64,000 bases of DNA from 34-65-8 sp963529855 (GCA_963529855.1 CAURZK010000001.1:1-64000); one strand, 5' to 3'; shown: positions 34,349 through 42,834, numbered from the stretch's first letter. The notes: a model not told the origin generated them from the sequence alone. Numbers and translations are program-made.

Positions 34349-36859
34349 ATGAACGCGATTTTTCCCTTTCCCGATACGCCCGGCAGCCGCGAAAAGCTGG
34401 TGGTGATCGGCAATGGCATGGCCGGGTGCCGCACGGTTGAAGAGGTGCTGGCCCGCGCGCCCGGCCGGTTCGACATCACGATCATCGGGGCCGAACCGCG
34501 GGTCAATTACAACCGCATCATGCTGTCACCCGTGCTGGCGGGCGAGAAGGCGTTTGACGACATCATCATCAATGGCCCGCAGTGGTATGCGGACAATGCC
34601 ATCGCGCTCATCAGCGGTGATCCGGCAGAGATGATCGACCGCGAGGCGCACACTGTCGTCACGCGTGGGGGCTTGGTGCTGCCGTATGACAGGCTGGTAA
34701 TCGCCACCGGCTCTGATCCCTTCATCATCCCGGTGCCGGGGCATGATCTGGTCGGCGTCGTCACCTTCCGCGATCTGGATGATGTGGACCGCATGATCGC
34801 CGCTGCCGAAGCGGGCGAGACCGAAGGCAGCAACGCCGCTGTGGTCATCGGCGGGGGCCTCTTGGGGCTGGAGGCAGCGCACGGTCTTGCCCTGCGCGGA
34901 ATGCAGGTGACCGTGGTGCACCTGATGTCCACCCTGATGGAGCGTCAGCTGGATGAAGCGGCCGGATGGCTGCTGCGGCAGGAACTCGAACGGCGCGGGC
35001 ACACCATCCTCACCAGCGCCAACACCAAGGCGATCCTTGGCGCGGCGGGCCGGGTGGCAGGCATCGTGCTGGAGGACGGCACCCGCATCCGCGCCGACCT
35101 GGTGGTGATGGCGGCCGGGATCAAGCCTTCCGTGGCGCTGGCGAAAGCGGCGGGCCTTGCCTGCGAGCGCGGCATTGTCGTGGATGATCACATGGTCACC
35201 AGCGATCCCGCAATCCTCGCCGTGGGCGAATGCGTGCAGCATCGCGGGGCGTGCTATGGTCTGGTCGCTCCAATCTGGGAGATGTGCCGGGCGCTGGCCG
35301 ACTGCCTCACCGGCGTCGGCAGCGGGCGCGGCTATGAAGGCTCGGTCACCTCAACGAAGCTCAAGGTTTCCGGCATCGATGTTTTCTCTGCGGGCGATTT
35401 TTCGGGCGGCGAGGGGAGCGAGGATGTGGTGATGCGCGATGCGGCGCATGGCATCTACAAACGGCTCGTTATCAAGGACAACCGGCTGATCGGCGCAGTG
35501 CTTTATGGCGATACGGCGGACGGCAACTGGTATTTCGATCTTCTGCGCCGGCAAGAGGACATCGCCGCCATCCGCCAGTCGCTGATCTTCGGGCAGGCCT
35601 ATGCTGCAGGCGGCGCGGGCGGCGATCCCCATGCCGCTGTCGCAGCGCTCTCCGATGATGCCGAGGTGTGCGGCTGCAATGGCGTCTCCAAGGGCGCCGT
35701 CATCAGCGCAATCAATGAAGGCGCGCACAGCGTCGCTGCCCTCCGTTCGACTTGCAAGGCTTCGGCGAGCTGTGGATCGTGCACCAACATCGTCGAAAGC
35801 CTGCTCGCACTGACGCTCGGCGCTGAGGTCGAAGCCGGGCCGAAAACCCTGTGCGGCTGCACCAGCTTCACCCACGATGATGTGCGCCGCCTGATCGTGG
35901 AGCGCGGGCTGAAGCTGATCCCGCAGGTGATGCAGGAGCTGCACTGGTCCACCCCCGAAGGCTGTCCATCCTGCCGCCCGGCGCTCAATTACTACCTGCT
36001 GTGCGCCTGGCCGGGCGAATATGCGGATGACGAGACCAGCCGCTTCGTCAACGAACGGCTCCACGCCAATATCCAGAAGGATGGCACATATTCCGTCGTC
36101 CCGCGCATGTGGGGCGGCATAACCTCTCCGCGCGAATTGCGGGCGATTGCCGACGTGGTGGAAAAATACAACGCGCCGATGGTGAAGGTCACCGGCGGCC
36201 AGCGGCTCGATATCTTCGGCATCAGGAAAGAGGATCTGCCCGCCGTCTGGGCCGACCTGAACGCCGCAGGGATGGTATCGGGCCACGCCTATGGCAAGGC
36301 GCTGCGCACAGTGAAGACCTGCGTGGGCAGCGAATGGTGTCGGTTCGGTACGCAGGATTCCACCGGGCTTGGGGTCAAGATCGAACAGGCCACTTGGGGC
36401 AGTTACATGCCGCACAAGTTCAAGATCGCGGTCAGCGGCTGCCCGCGCAATTGCGCCGAGGCGACGATCAAGGACTTCGGCATCGTCTGTGTCGACAGCG
36501 GCTATGAACTCCATGTCGGCGGCAATGGCGGCATAAAGGTGAGGGTCACGGACCTGCTCTGCAAGGTCGAGACCGAGGCCGAGGCGATGGAGCACTGCCT
36601 CGCCTTCATCCAGCTCTACCGCGAAGACGCGCATTATCTTGAACGCACTGCGCCGTGGATTGAACGCAAGGGTCTGGAATGGCTGAAAGCGCAGCTGTTC
36701 ACTGATCCTGACAGGATCGGCAGGCTCGCCGCGCGGTTCCGCCTGTCGCAGAAATACTGGCAGATCGATCCCTGGGCAGGCCGCGCCGCCGGGGCGCATC
36801 ACGATCTGCACCAGCACCTCGCCGAAGTCCGCCCGCTTGCTCTGGAGAATGCACGATGA
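34349..36859 (+). CDS. nirB: assimilatory nitrite reductase large subunit
   Basis: The protein has 836 residues. Order: FAD domain (VVIGNGMAGCRTVEEV at about 9), NAD(P)H-binding domain (VVIGGGLLGLEAAHGLAL), a BFD-like [2Fe-2S] domain (CGCNGVSKG and CKASASCGSC at about 442-480), and a siroheme/[4Fe-4S] domain with cluster cysteines in TCVGSEWCRFG and SGCPRNCAEA. It reduces nitrite to ammonium with NAD(P)H in the cytoplasm. All cofactor motifs are present, so it should be active. It overlaps nirD by four bases. Confidence 0.95.
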   Translation: MNAIFPFPDTPGSREKLVVIGNGMAGCRTVEEVLARAPGRFDITIIGAEPRVNYNRIMLSPVLAGEKAFDDIIINGPQWYADNAIALISGDPAEMIDREAHTVVTRGGLVLPYDRLVIATGSDPFIIPVPGHDLVGVVTFRDLDDVDRMIAAAEAGETEGSNAAVVIGGGLLGLEAAHGLALRGMQVTVVHLMSTLMERQLDEAAGWLLRQELERRGHTILTSANTKAILGAAGRVAGIVLEDGTRIRADLVVMAAGIKPSVALAKAAGLACERGIVVDDHMVTSDPAILAVGECVQHRGACYGLVAPIWEMCRALADCLTGVGSGRGYEGSVTSTKLKVSGIDVFSAGDFSGGEGSEDVVMRDAAHGIYKRLVIKDNRLIGAVLYGDTADGNWYFDLLRRQEDIAAIRQSLIFGQAYAAGGAGGDPHAAVAALSDDAEVCGCNGVSKGAVISAINEGAHSVAALRSTCKASASCGSCTNIVESLLALTLGAEVEAGPKTLCGCTSFTHDDVRRLIVERGLKLIPQVMQELHWSTPEGCPSCRPALNYYLLCAWPGEYADDETSRFVNERLHANIQKDGTYSVVPRMWGGITSPRELRAIADVVEKYNAPMVKVTGGQRLDIFGIRKEDLPAVWADLNAAGMVSGHAYGKALRTVKTCVGSEWCRFGTQDSTGLGVKIEQATWGSYMPHKFKIAVSGCPRNCAEATIKDFGIVCVDSGYELHVGGNGGIKVRVTDLLCKVETEAEAMEHCLAFIQLYREDAHYLERTAPWIERKGLEWLKAQLFTDPDRIGRLAARFRLSQKYWQIDPWAGRAAGAHHDLHQHLAEVRPLALENAR

Positions 36860-37245
36860 ACAGCGATACCGTGGGCCAGTGGCTCGATATCGGCCCCGAT
36901 ACCCAGATCAAGGCTGGCACTGGGCGCACGCTTCCCGTGCTGGGAGGCGAGGAAATTGCGGTGTTCCTGACCAGCCGGGGCGAGTATTTCGCGCTTGTCA
37001 ACAAATGCCCACACAAGCACGGCCCGCTCAGTGAAGGGCTGGTGCATGGCGACAGCGTCACCTGCCCGCTGCACAACTGGCGCATCTCGCTTCGCACGGG
37101 CGAGGCGCTGGGGGATGATCGCGGCTGCACGCCGACGATCCCCTTGAAAGTGGAGAGCGGGCGCCTGTTCCTGCTGCGCGAAGCGGTGCTGGCGCCGCGC
37201 CATCAGGCTGAGGCAGGCACGTGCGCCTTGGATACCGCCGCATGA
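36856..37245 (+). CDS. nirD: nitrite reductase small subunit, Rieske type
   Basis: The protein has 129 residues with a Rieske domain: the iron-sulfur ligands are in CPHKHGPLSEG and CPLHNW, both intact, so this NirD should carry a [2Fe-2S] cluster. It starts at ATG 36856, overlapping nirB, and cobA starts in its stop codon. It completes the nitrite reductase. The C-terminal 20 residues are a variable tail. Confidence 0.9.
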   Translation: MNSDTVGQWLDIGPDTQIKAGTGRTLPVLGGEEIAVFLTSRGEYFALVNKCPHKHGPLSEGLVHGDSVTCPLHNWRISLRTGEALGDDRGCTPTIPLKVESGRLFLLREAVLAPRHQAEAGTCALDTAA

Positions 37246-38072
37246 TCGTGCCGGGCGAGGTGTGGCTGGTGGGCGCTGGCCCAGGCGATCCCGATCTGCT
37301 GACGGTCAAGGCGGCGCGCCTGATCGCTGCTGCCAGCGTAGTGTTTTACGATGCGCTGGTCGGCCCCGGCGTGCTCGATCTGATCCCGCCGCACGTGCGC
37401 CGGGTGCCGGTGGGCAAGCGATCCGGCCGCCATTCCAAACCTCAGGAAGCGATCGACGCGCTGCTGGTCGCCGCCGCGCTGGCGGGCGAGCGGGTGGTGC
37501 GGTTGAAGGGCGGCGATCCCGCCATCTTCGGGCGGGCAGCAGAAGAGCTCACCGCCTGCCGGGCCGCAGGCGTGCGGACGCACATCTGCCCCGGTGTGAC
37601 CGCCGCCAGCGCGGCGGCCGCCAGCCTTGGCACGTCGCTGACCCTGCGCGGGCTGGCCCGGCGCCTGACCTTCGTAACCGCCCATGCGCGCGGCACCGAA
37701 CCGCTCGATCTCGATTGGAGCGCGCTCGCCGATCCTGCCGCGACCTTGGCGATCTACATGGGCAAAGCGGCAGCCCCGCTGGTCGCCCGCGAATTGCAGC
37801 GCGCTGGCCTAGCTTGCGATACGCCGGTGGCGATGGTCGAAAACGCCAGCCTGCCGGAGGAACGGTTCTTCACCACCTGCCTCGAACTGCTGCCGCTCGC
37901 CGCACGGACTGCGCTGGGGGATGGTCCGGCGCTGATTCTGGTGGGAGCCGCGATGTCGCTTGCGCGCGCACCTGCTGCACAGGACAACCGAAGCGAAGGA
38001 ACCGCAGTCTGCGTCCCGGCAGAGCGCCTTGCGAGAGGGGCTATGCCTCTCGCCGGAACGCGCACCAGCTGA
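37242..38072 (+). CDS. cobA: uroporphyrinogen-III C-methyltransferase
   Basis: The protein has 276 residues from ATG 37242, which overlaps the nirD stop (ATGA). It has the SUMT motifs VGAGPGDPDLLTVKAARLI, VVFYDALV, VRLKGGDPAIFGR, the substrate loop CPGVTAASAAAAS and YMGKAA. It methylates uroporphyrinogen III with SAM to precorrin-2, the first step to the siroheme that NirB needs. The last 40 residues extend beyond the usual family end and overlap the convergent methyltransferase gene by 32 bases. Confidence 0.92.
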   Translation: MIVPGEVWLVGAGPGDPDLLTVKAARLIAAASVVFYDALVGPGVLDLIPPHVRRVPVGKRSGRHSKPQEAIDALLVAAALAGERVVRLKGGDPAIFGRAAEELTACRAAGVRTHICPGVTAASAAAASLGTSLTLRGLARRLTFVTAHARGTEPLDLDWSALADPAATLAIYMGKAAAPLVARELQRAGLACDTPVAMVENASLPEERFFTTCLELLPLAARTALGDGPALILVGAAMSLARAPAAQDNRSEGTAVCVPAERLARGAMPLAGTRTS

Positions 38073-38658
38073 ATTTCTGCGCGGCGCCCCACGGGGTGAG
38101 GTGTTCCTCGCGCCAGTCGCCCAGCAATGTGAACGCACTCCCGAGTGCAGCGGCAAGGCTTGCCGCATCGTGGCGCTGCACCGGCAGGCCGCTGCATTTT
38201 TCTGGCCCATCAGGCGCAAAGGTGGCGATGATGACGAGCGCATCGGACGCGGTTCCGGCCACCAGCGCACGGCGATAGGCGTCCCGCTGCTCCGGCTCTG
38301 TGAGAAGTGGAACACGGCCCGGTCATGCCACACCCCATAGCGGCGCGGCGGGTTCCAGCGGGTTATGTCAGCGATCTCCCAGTGGACGCCCGCTGCCGCC
38401 TCTCCCAGTCGGGCCTGTGCCGCCGCCAGAGCCGGGGCGGCAATATCGACCACCGTCACATCGCGCCATCCAACTGCCAGCAGGGCATCAACGGGATTGG
38501 AGGCGCCCCCCGATATCGACGAAAGGGGCTGTGTGGGGCACATCAAAGCGTACCAGCGCGGCAAGCGAAGGGCGCGGTTCGCTCTGGAACCAGCTGACCT
38601 CGCCGGGTGCCTTGTCGGAATAGACCCGGTCCCAGTGCCGCTGGGGTTCTTCTGTCAT
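38041..38658 (-). pseudogene. class I SAM-dependent methyltransferase with two compensating frameshifts
   Basis: The gene spans 618 bases (206 codons) from ATG 38658, but is split over three frames. It begins MTEEPQRHWDRVYSDKAPGE, reaches the SAM motif PFVDIGG, then shifts (six C at 38506-38511 on the plus strand, one too many) to ASNPVDALLAVGWRDVTVVD and WHDRAVFHF, then shifts back near 38304 (one base missing) to LTEPEQRDAYRRAL and the end GAAQKFSWCAF. With one base removed and one added it is a full methyltransferase. The substrate is unknown. The second indel would restore frame only if both exist. Confidence 0.8.
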
Positions 38659-38667
38659 CGTGCCCTC

Positions 38668-39396
38668 CTACGCCATCGCCGCCTGATACCGTGCCTCCAC
38701 CACCTCCCAATCGAGGTTGGCCAGGAAGGAATCGACATATTTCGCTGCCGCCGCACCGTAGTCCATGTGAAAGCTGTGCTCATACATATCGAGCGCGATC
38801 AGCGGCGCGCCGGTGGCTGCACCATGCATGTGATCGAAGGCCCAGTAATTATGCAGCGACCGGGTGTGGCGGTGGTAGCTGAGGATGCACCAGCCCGATC
38901 CACCCGCGAGTGACATTGCGGTGCGGCGGAATTCGGCTTCCCATGCGGCGAAGCTGCCAAACCAGCCATCGAGCGCCTCGTAGAACGAGCCTGCCGGATT
39001 GCCGTTGCCGCCCAGCGCATCGAAGTAATATTCGTGCAGCACCACCGATCCGGTGCGGTGCAGTTCCTCGCGCTTCAGCCCGGCATAAGCAACCGGCGGA
39101 AAGTCGGGATCGGCCATGGCGGCGGCGAGGCGGGTCTCGATGGTGTTGAGCCCGCGCACTGAGCCCTGATAATTGTTCTCCCAGTGCGAGGTAATCAGCC
39201 GCTCGGACAGGCCGGTGAGCTTGGCGGGGTTGAACCGCAGCCGCTTCGGCGTGTGCTTGCCGGCAAAGGCAGCGGCACGGGAAGCGGCTGCGGCAGGGTC
39301 TTGCGCCGCCGCTGCGCTTGCCGTTCCTGCCAGCGCGATACCCGTGGCCGAAAGGGCTGCTGTGCCGATGGCTTGCCTGCGTGTGATGATGCTCAT
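38668..39396 (-). CDS. sodB: Tat-exported Fe/Mn superoxide dismutase
   Basis: The protein has 242 residues. The N-terminus (TRRQAIGTAALSATGIALAG) has the twin-arginine motif and a hydrophobic stretch, so it goes to the periplasm folded. The SOD core has metal ligands in SHWENNYQG, LHEYYFDALGG and ALDMYEHSFHMDYG. It dismutates superoxide. The usual cytoplasmic Fe/Mn SODs lack a signal; the symbol sodB is by family only. It lies 9 bases ahead of the methyltransferase gene on the same strand and may form an operon with it and chrA. Confidence 0.82.
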   Translation of the reverse strand: MSIITRRQAIGTAALSATGIALAGTASAAAAQDPAAAASRAAAFAGKHTPKRLRFNPAKLTGLSERLITSHWENNYQGSVRGLNTIETRLAAAMADPDFPPVAYAGLKREELHRTGSVVLHEYYFDALGGNGNPAGSFYEALDGWFGSFAAWEAEFRRTAMSLAGGSGWCILSYHRHTRSLHNYWAFDHMHGAATGAPLIALDMYEHSFHMDYGAAAAKYVDSFLANLDWEVVEARYQAAMA

Positions 39397-39406
39397 GTCG
39401 TCCTCC

Positions 39407-40741
39407 TCAGATTGCCAAGACCAGAACCATGCCGCCCAGCGCGGCGGCCATCAGAACCCGCAGCACTGACCATGTCAGCCCGAACACCATTGCGCAGGCG
39501 ATTGCCGCCAGCACGCCTGCGCGCCATTCGAAGCTCGCCGGGTCCGGCCAATATAACCGCAGCGGGCCGAATTGGCGCTGGCCCACCTCAGCAAACAGCA
39601 CATGCAGCGCAAACCATGCGGTCAGGTTGGCGATGACGCCCACAACCGCCGCCGTCACTGCTGCGAGCCCGCCCTTCAACCGCACGGCGTTACCCAGTCG
39701 GTCGATCCACGGCGCGAAGGCAAAGATCCACATGAAGCACGGCGCGAACGTCACCCACGTGGTCAGCCCCGCCCCCAGCAATCCCGCGACGAAAGGCGTG
39801 AACGGCTCCGGCGCACGGAAGGCCGCGAGGTAACCGACGAATTGTGTCACCAGGATCAGCGTCCCAGGCGTGGTTTCCGCAAGGCCCAGCCCATCGGCCA
39901 TTTCGCCGGGTTTCAGCCACCCGAACCCCTGCACCGCTTCCTGCGCCATGTAGGCGAGCACTGCATAAGCCCCGCCAAAGGTGACGATGGCGAGCTGCGA
40001 GAAGAATGCGCCGATCTCCCACAGAACGTGTTCGCGGCCCAGCGTCAGCACGATAAGCGCCATTGGCGCAGCCCAGACCGCTCCCCAAAGGACGATCGAC
40101 AGGATTGTGGTGCGCCACGGTCGTTCGGGTAAAGCACCGCCAGTTGTAGTGGGTTTCAGCGCCAACAGGTCAGGACGCCAGGCCGCAATTGCCATTCCAA
40201 TCACCCCGGAACCCAAAACGATTAGCGGAAACGGCAGGTCGAATAGGAACAGCTCGATGAACGCGGCCACCGCCAGCGCACGCTTCAACACCGTATCCAG
40301 CGCACGTCCGGCAATTCGCAACAAGGCCTGCACCACAATCGCCAGCACCGCCGCTTTCACGCCGAGGAACAGTGCTTCGACCCATGCGAGATTGGCGGCA
40401 ATGGCATACAGGACCGACAGCGCCAGAATGATGGCCCCGCCCGGAATGACGAACAGCATCCCCGCTGCCAGACCGCCGCGCCAGCCATGCAACCGCCAAC
40501 CGATCCACGTGGCAAGCTGCTGCGCTTCGGGGCCCGGCAGCAGGTGACAGAAATTGAGTGCGTGGAGAAGATCTTCCTCCTCGACCCACTTGCGTTCATC
40601 CACCAGCTCGCGGTGCATCAGCGCAATCTGCCCAGCAGGCCCGCCAAAGCTGAGCAGGCCGATGCGGGTGAACGCCCGGAGAAGTTCGGTGAAGGTGATA
40701 GGAGGGGTGAGAGCCAAGGACGCCAAGTGAACCTCGCACAA
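39407..40741 (-). CDS. chrA: chromate transporter
   Basis: The protein has 444 residues from TTG 40741; TTG 40726, five bases after GAGG, may be the true start. It contains two CHR domains with the signature FGGPAGQIALMH in the first and FGGAYAVLAYM in the second, plus the motif HLLPGPEAQQLATWIG. About ten hydrophobic segments. ChrA exports chromate by proton exchange; some homologues may transport sulfate. It is upstream of the Tat-exported SOD on the same strand, which may help against chromate-derived oxidative stress. Confidence 0.88.
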   Translation of the reverse strand: MCEVHLASLALTPPITFTELLRAFTRIGLLSFGGPAGQIALMHRELVDERKWVEEEDLLHALNFCHLLPGPEAQQLATWIGWRLHGWRGGLAAGMLFVIPGGAIILALSVLYAIAANLAWVEALFLGVKAAVLAIVVQALLRIAGRALDTVLKRALAVAAFIELFLFDLPFPLIVLGSGVIGMAIAAWRPDLLALKPTTTGGALPERPWRTTILSIVLWGAVWAAPMALIVLTLGREHVLWEIGAFFSQLAIVTFGGAYAVLAYMAQEAVQGFGWLKPGEMADGLGLAETTPGTLILVTQFVGYLAAFRAPEPFTPFVAGLLGAGLTTWVTFAPCFMWIFAFAPWIDRLGNAVRLKGGLAAVTAAVVGVIANLTAWFALHVLFAEVGQRQFGPLRLYWPDPASFEWRAGVLAAIACAMVFGLTWSVLRVLMAAALGGMVLVLAI

Positions 40742-40870
40742 TGCACCTTGCCAACAAGGACAAGGCTACGAGGCAACGCTTGGGCTTTTCTCAGCCTGAG
40801 CGGGAAGTTGCTTTGCCCCGCTGAACAACGGGATAACGAGATCAAGCGATCTCATGGATGTCTGGAATCC

Positions 40871-40933
40871 ACCCCAAAGTCGCCATAGGCTGAGGTCAAT
40901 CCGCCGAAGGAGCGGACGGTCCGCTTTTGGGGT
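40871..40933. repeat. nested inverted repeat
   Basis: ACCCCAAA at 40871-40878 is inverted in TTTGGGGT at 40926-40933. Inside is a perfect 7+1+7 palindrome, AGCGGAC-G-GTCCGCT (40911-40925). The two may fold as a strong cruciform or RNA hairpin. No known element matches. Confidence 0.55.
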
Positions 40934-41153
40934 GTTAGGTTTTGGCCTCTTATGTCCGGAATTGGGGCGCGAAGCTGCCGTTGCGTCCAACGCAATCGCG
41001 GGCAAGGCCATTTTGGAAAAATTGGACCAGCCTGCCCCTCGTTGTGGACTTCCATATACATGCACTGGACACCCACACACAGCTCGAGCACAAGGTCTCT
41101 GCATTTCTGCAAAAATCCGCGGGAGTCTGCGGTTGCGATTGAGAGCTATTCTG

Positions 41154-41178
41154 GGTTCGAATCCTCTCTCCCCGACCA
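41154..41178 (+). repeat. orphan tRNA 3' end, possible attachment-site remnant
   Basis: GGTTCGAATCC (T-loop with the ends of its stem), CTCT, an acceptor strand CTCCCCG and an ACCA end match the last 25 bases of a tRNA. Upstream, the T-stem is already mismatched and no D or anticodon arm or matching CGGGGAG is found within the expected distance. Integration in a tRNA gene leaves such a 3' copy. The C1-G72/A73 type suggests tRNA-Pro, but this is inference. Confidence 0.55.
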
Positions 41179-41189
41179 ATTTCGTCTGT

Positions 41190-41684
41190 TCATTCCGGTC
41201 GCGAGGTTTCCGCTGACCTCCCGACCAGTCGTGACAGTGCGGCGAGCAGGCGATCGTCATCGGCACGATTGCGATCGATAGATCGCGTGACCCCCTCCAT
41301 CACGTTATCGTGGCCGAGATGCCGAGCCAGGGCGTAAGCTGTGTCGTGCGAGGCGCGTTCCGCCTGAAGCATTTTGCGCACCGCGCCGATCAGCGCAACA
41401 TCGCGCAGCACACCTTCAGGCAACGTGCGCGCGTCGCGTTCTGCATCGTCGAGCACGCCCGCCATCCACAGATTCGACGGTCCATCATTTTCGGCTGACA
41501 GAGAAAAAAGGTCCTGCGACCGTTCGTTGGCGGCATCTCGCAGGGAAGTCAGGTCGCGTCTTAGCGCCGGATCAGCAACCCGTGAGACGATCGGCGAGAG
41601 CCGGCTGGCAAGGGCGCGCAGTCCGTCACCGAGATCCCACAGAGCAAGGTCGCACAGGTCGTTAAAATTGCTTGTTTGAGTCAT
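41190..41684 (-). CDS. DUF892/YciE-type ferritin-like protein
   Basis: The protein has 164 residues and is almost all helical. The segment IGAVRKMLQAERASHDTAYA with ARHLGHDNVMEGV resembles the DUF892 (YciE/YciF) four-helix ferritin-like fold, with Glu and His residues that could bind a di-iron centre (E, H in AERASHD). Members are linked with stress responses. It shares its neighbourhood with a DksA-like protein and a DUF202 protein. Function is unproven. Confidence 0.6.
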   Translation of the reverse strand: MTQTSNFNDLCDLALWDLGDGLRALASRLSPIVSRVADPALRRDLTSLRDAANERSQDLFSLSAENDGPSNLWMAGVLDDAERDARTLPEGVLRDVALIGAVRKMLQAERASHDTAYALARHLGHDNVMEGVTRSIDRNRADDDRLLAALSRLVGRSAETSRPE

Positions 41685-41840
41685 TCACCTGCAATGGCCC
41701 GATGGCCGGCAGGTTCCCAAGCCAAATATCTGATAACATATATCAAATATCAATCTAGATCACTGCAGGCGACCATTGGCAGGGTGTCTTCGACCTGCCA
41801 GGTTACCAGCGCAATTCCCGGTAAGGATGAAGCTGCCGGT

Positions 41841-42104
41841 TCAGCGCAACTGACTGTCCTTGCTACCCCGCCGGTTGATGCCGGCATATCGCGGTTGCTT
41901 GTCACGTTCCGACTGGCACGCAACGCAAGTGCGTACCCCGGCCAGCGCTTCTCGCCGCTTCTGAGGAATAACCTCGCCGCAATCCTCGCACTCCTTCAGA
42001 CCTTCGCCTGAAGGCATGCGCGCACGGGCCGCTGCCAGGGCATCCTTGAGGTTGTCTTCGATCTGCTCTTGCACCGCACCGTCGTGCGCCCAGCCATTCG
42101 CCAT
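41841..42104 (-). CDS. DksA/TraR C4-type zinc-finger protein
   Basis: The protein has 87 residues. The C4 zinc finger is CEDCGEVIPQKR and CVACQSERD, a TraR/DksA-type motif, with a short helical N-terminus (VQEQIEDNLKDALAAARARM). It is shorter than DksA and lacks its long coiled coil, so it resembles YbiI-type proteins. It may bind RNA polymerase in the secondary channel. It lies between two other small stress-type genes. Confidence 0.78.
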   Translation of the reverse strand: MANGWAHDGAVQEQIEDNLKDALAAARARMPSGEGLKECEDCGEVIPQKRREALAGVRTCVACQSERDKQPRYAGINRRGSKDSQLR

Positions 42105-42404
42105 GTCTTGTATCCCGCGAGCGTCTTCAATGCGATCGGACCGGGTCTATTGCGCTCGATTTACTATCACGAAACCGCGGCCGAACCCCACTTCGAATTT
42201 AGGACGACCTAGCTAAGTCGCGCACAGGGCGCGTGCAACAACATATCATAAAACAAGAGAAGATCGGATCTAGCTACTGCCATCAATTCCGGGCCGGGGT
42301 GGGGTGATTTGGAACCGCGCCGATCAGCGACTGTTATCAAAGCCGAAAACTTGAAACATGGAACTTACGAAAAGTTTTGAGATCTGCGGGGAGTAAATCG
42401 TCAG
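42105..42404. other. divergent intergenic region with possible EcfG promoter
   Basis: This 300-base region lies between the divergent DksA-like and DUF202 genes. GGAAC at 42311-42315 and TGTT at 42332-42335 are listed as a possible stress promoter. Nothing else stands out. Confidence 0.4.
42311..42335 (+). promoter_or_regulatory. possible EcfG-type (general stress) promoter
   Basis: GGAAC, a 16-base spacer and TGTT resemble the alphaproteobacterial EcfG consensus (GGAAC, N16-17, CGTT) with one mismatch in the -10. It lies about 70 bases before the DUF202 start. DUF202, DUF892 and DksA-like genes are frequent members of stress regulons. Confidence 0.4.
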
Positions 42405-42776
42405 ATGGCAGCCGAAGATCGGACCGAATTGGCAGGAGAACGAACGAATCTGTCGGAAGATCGAACTCTACTTGCGAATGAGCGGACGTTCGCCGGTTGG
42501 GCCCGGACGTCGTTTGCGGCAGTCGGTATCGGGCTCGGGTTTAACGCATTGTTCGAGAAGCTGGAACCCGTCTGGTTGCCAAAGGCGATATCAACGTTGT
42601 TCCTGCTGCTCGCGATATTCGTGATCATCGTGGCAGAGCGGCGCGCATGTGCGGTAAGCAGCCGGCTGACGAGCCACGATATCACATCATTCAAACCCGT
42701 GAACCTGCGCCTGATGGCCGGCGCTATCGTCCTGGGGTCGATCGCCCTGATCGCGGCCATATGGCTGCTTGTCTAA
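42405..42776 (+). CDS. DUF202-family membrane protein
   Basis: The protein has 123 residues. The motif LSEDRTLLANERTFAGWART is typical of DUF202 (YidH-type) proteins, and three hydrophobic segments follow (about 34-50, 58-78, 102-123). It sits in the inner membrane; no function is proven. GGGGAG (42390-42395) is the ribosome-binding site. A possible EcfG-type promoter lies upstream. Confidence 0.78.
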   Translation: MAAEDRTELAGERTNLSEDRTLLANERTFAGWARTSFAAVGIGLGFNALFEKLEPVWLPKAISTLFLLLAIFVIIVAERRACAVSSRLTSHDITSFKPVNLRLMAGAIVLGSIALIAAIWLLV

Positions 42777-42834
42777 ATGCAGCGGACGTTGCGCAGTGAT
42801 TGGGCCGGGGCTGGGTCTCTAAGGCGGCCAGGCA

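Larger units (their letters stand above)
40742..41189. other. gap with nested inverted repeat and an orphan tRNA 3' end
   Basis: A 448-base gap. It holds a nested inverted repeat at 40871-40933 and a tRNA 3' fragment at 41154-41178, both listed separately. No gene is supported. It may mark the edge of an acquired region. Confidence 0.45.

Noticed and set aside
35351..36817. Minus-strand frame opposite nirB
   Set aside because: Shadow frame; nirB has all cofactor motifs.
41100..41178. Complete tRNA gene at the orphan 3' end
   Set aside because: No matching 5' acceptor strand, D-arm or anticodon arm at the required distance, and the T-stem is mismatched.
41684..41717. EcfG-type promoter in front of the DUF892 gene
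   Set aside because: GGAAC and CATT at N16 are present on the minus strand, but the start would fall almost on the start codon.
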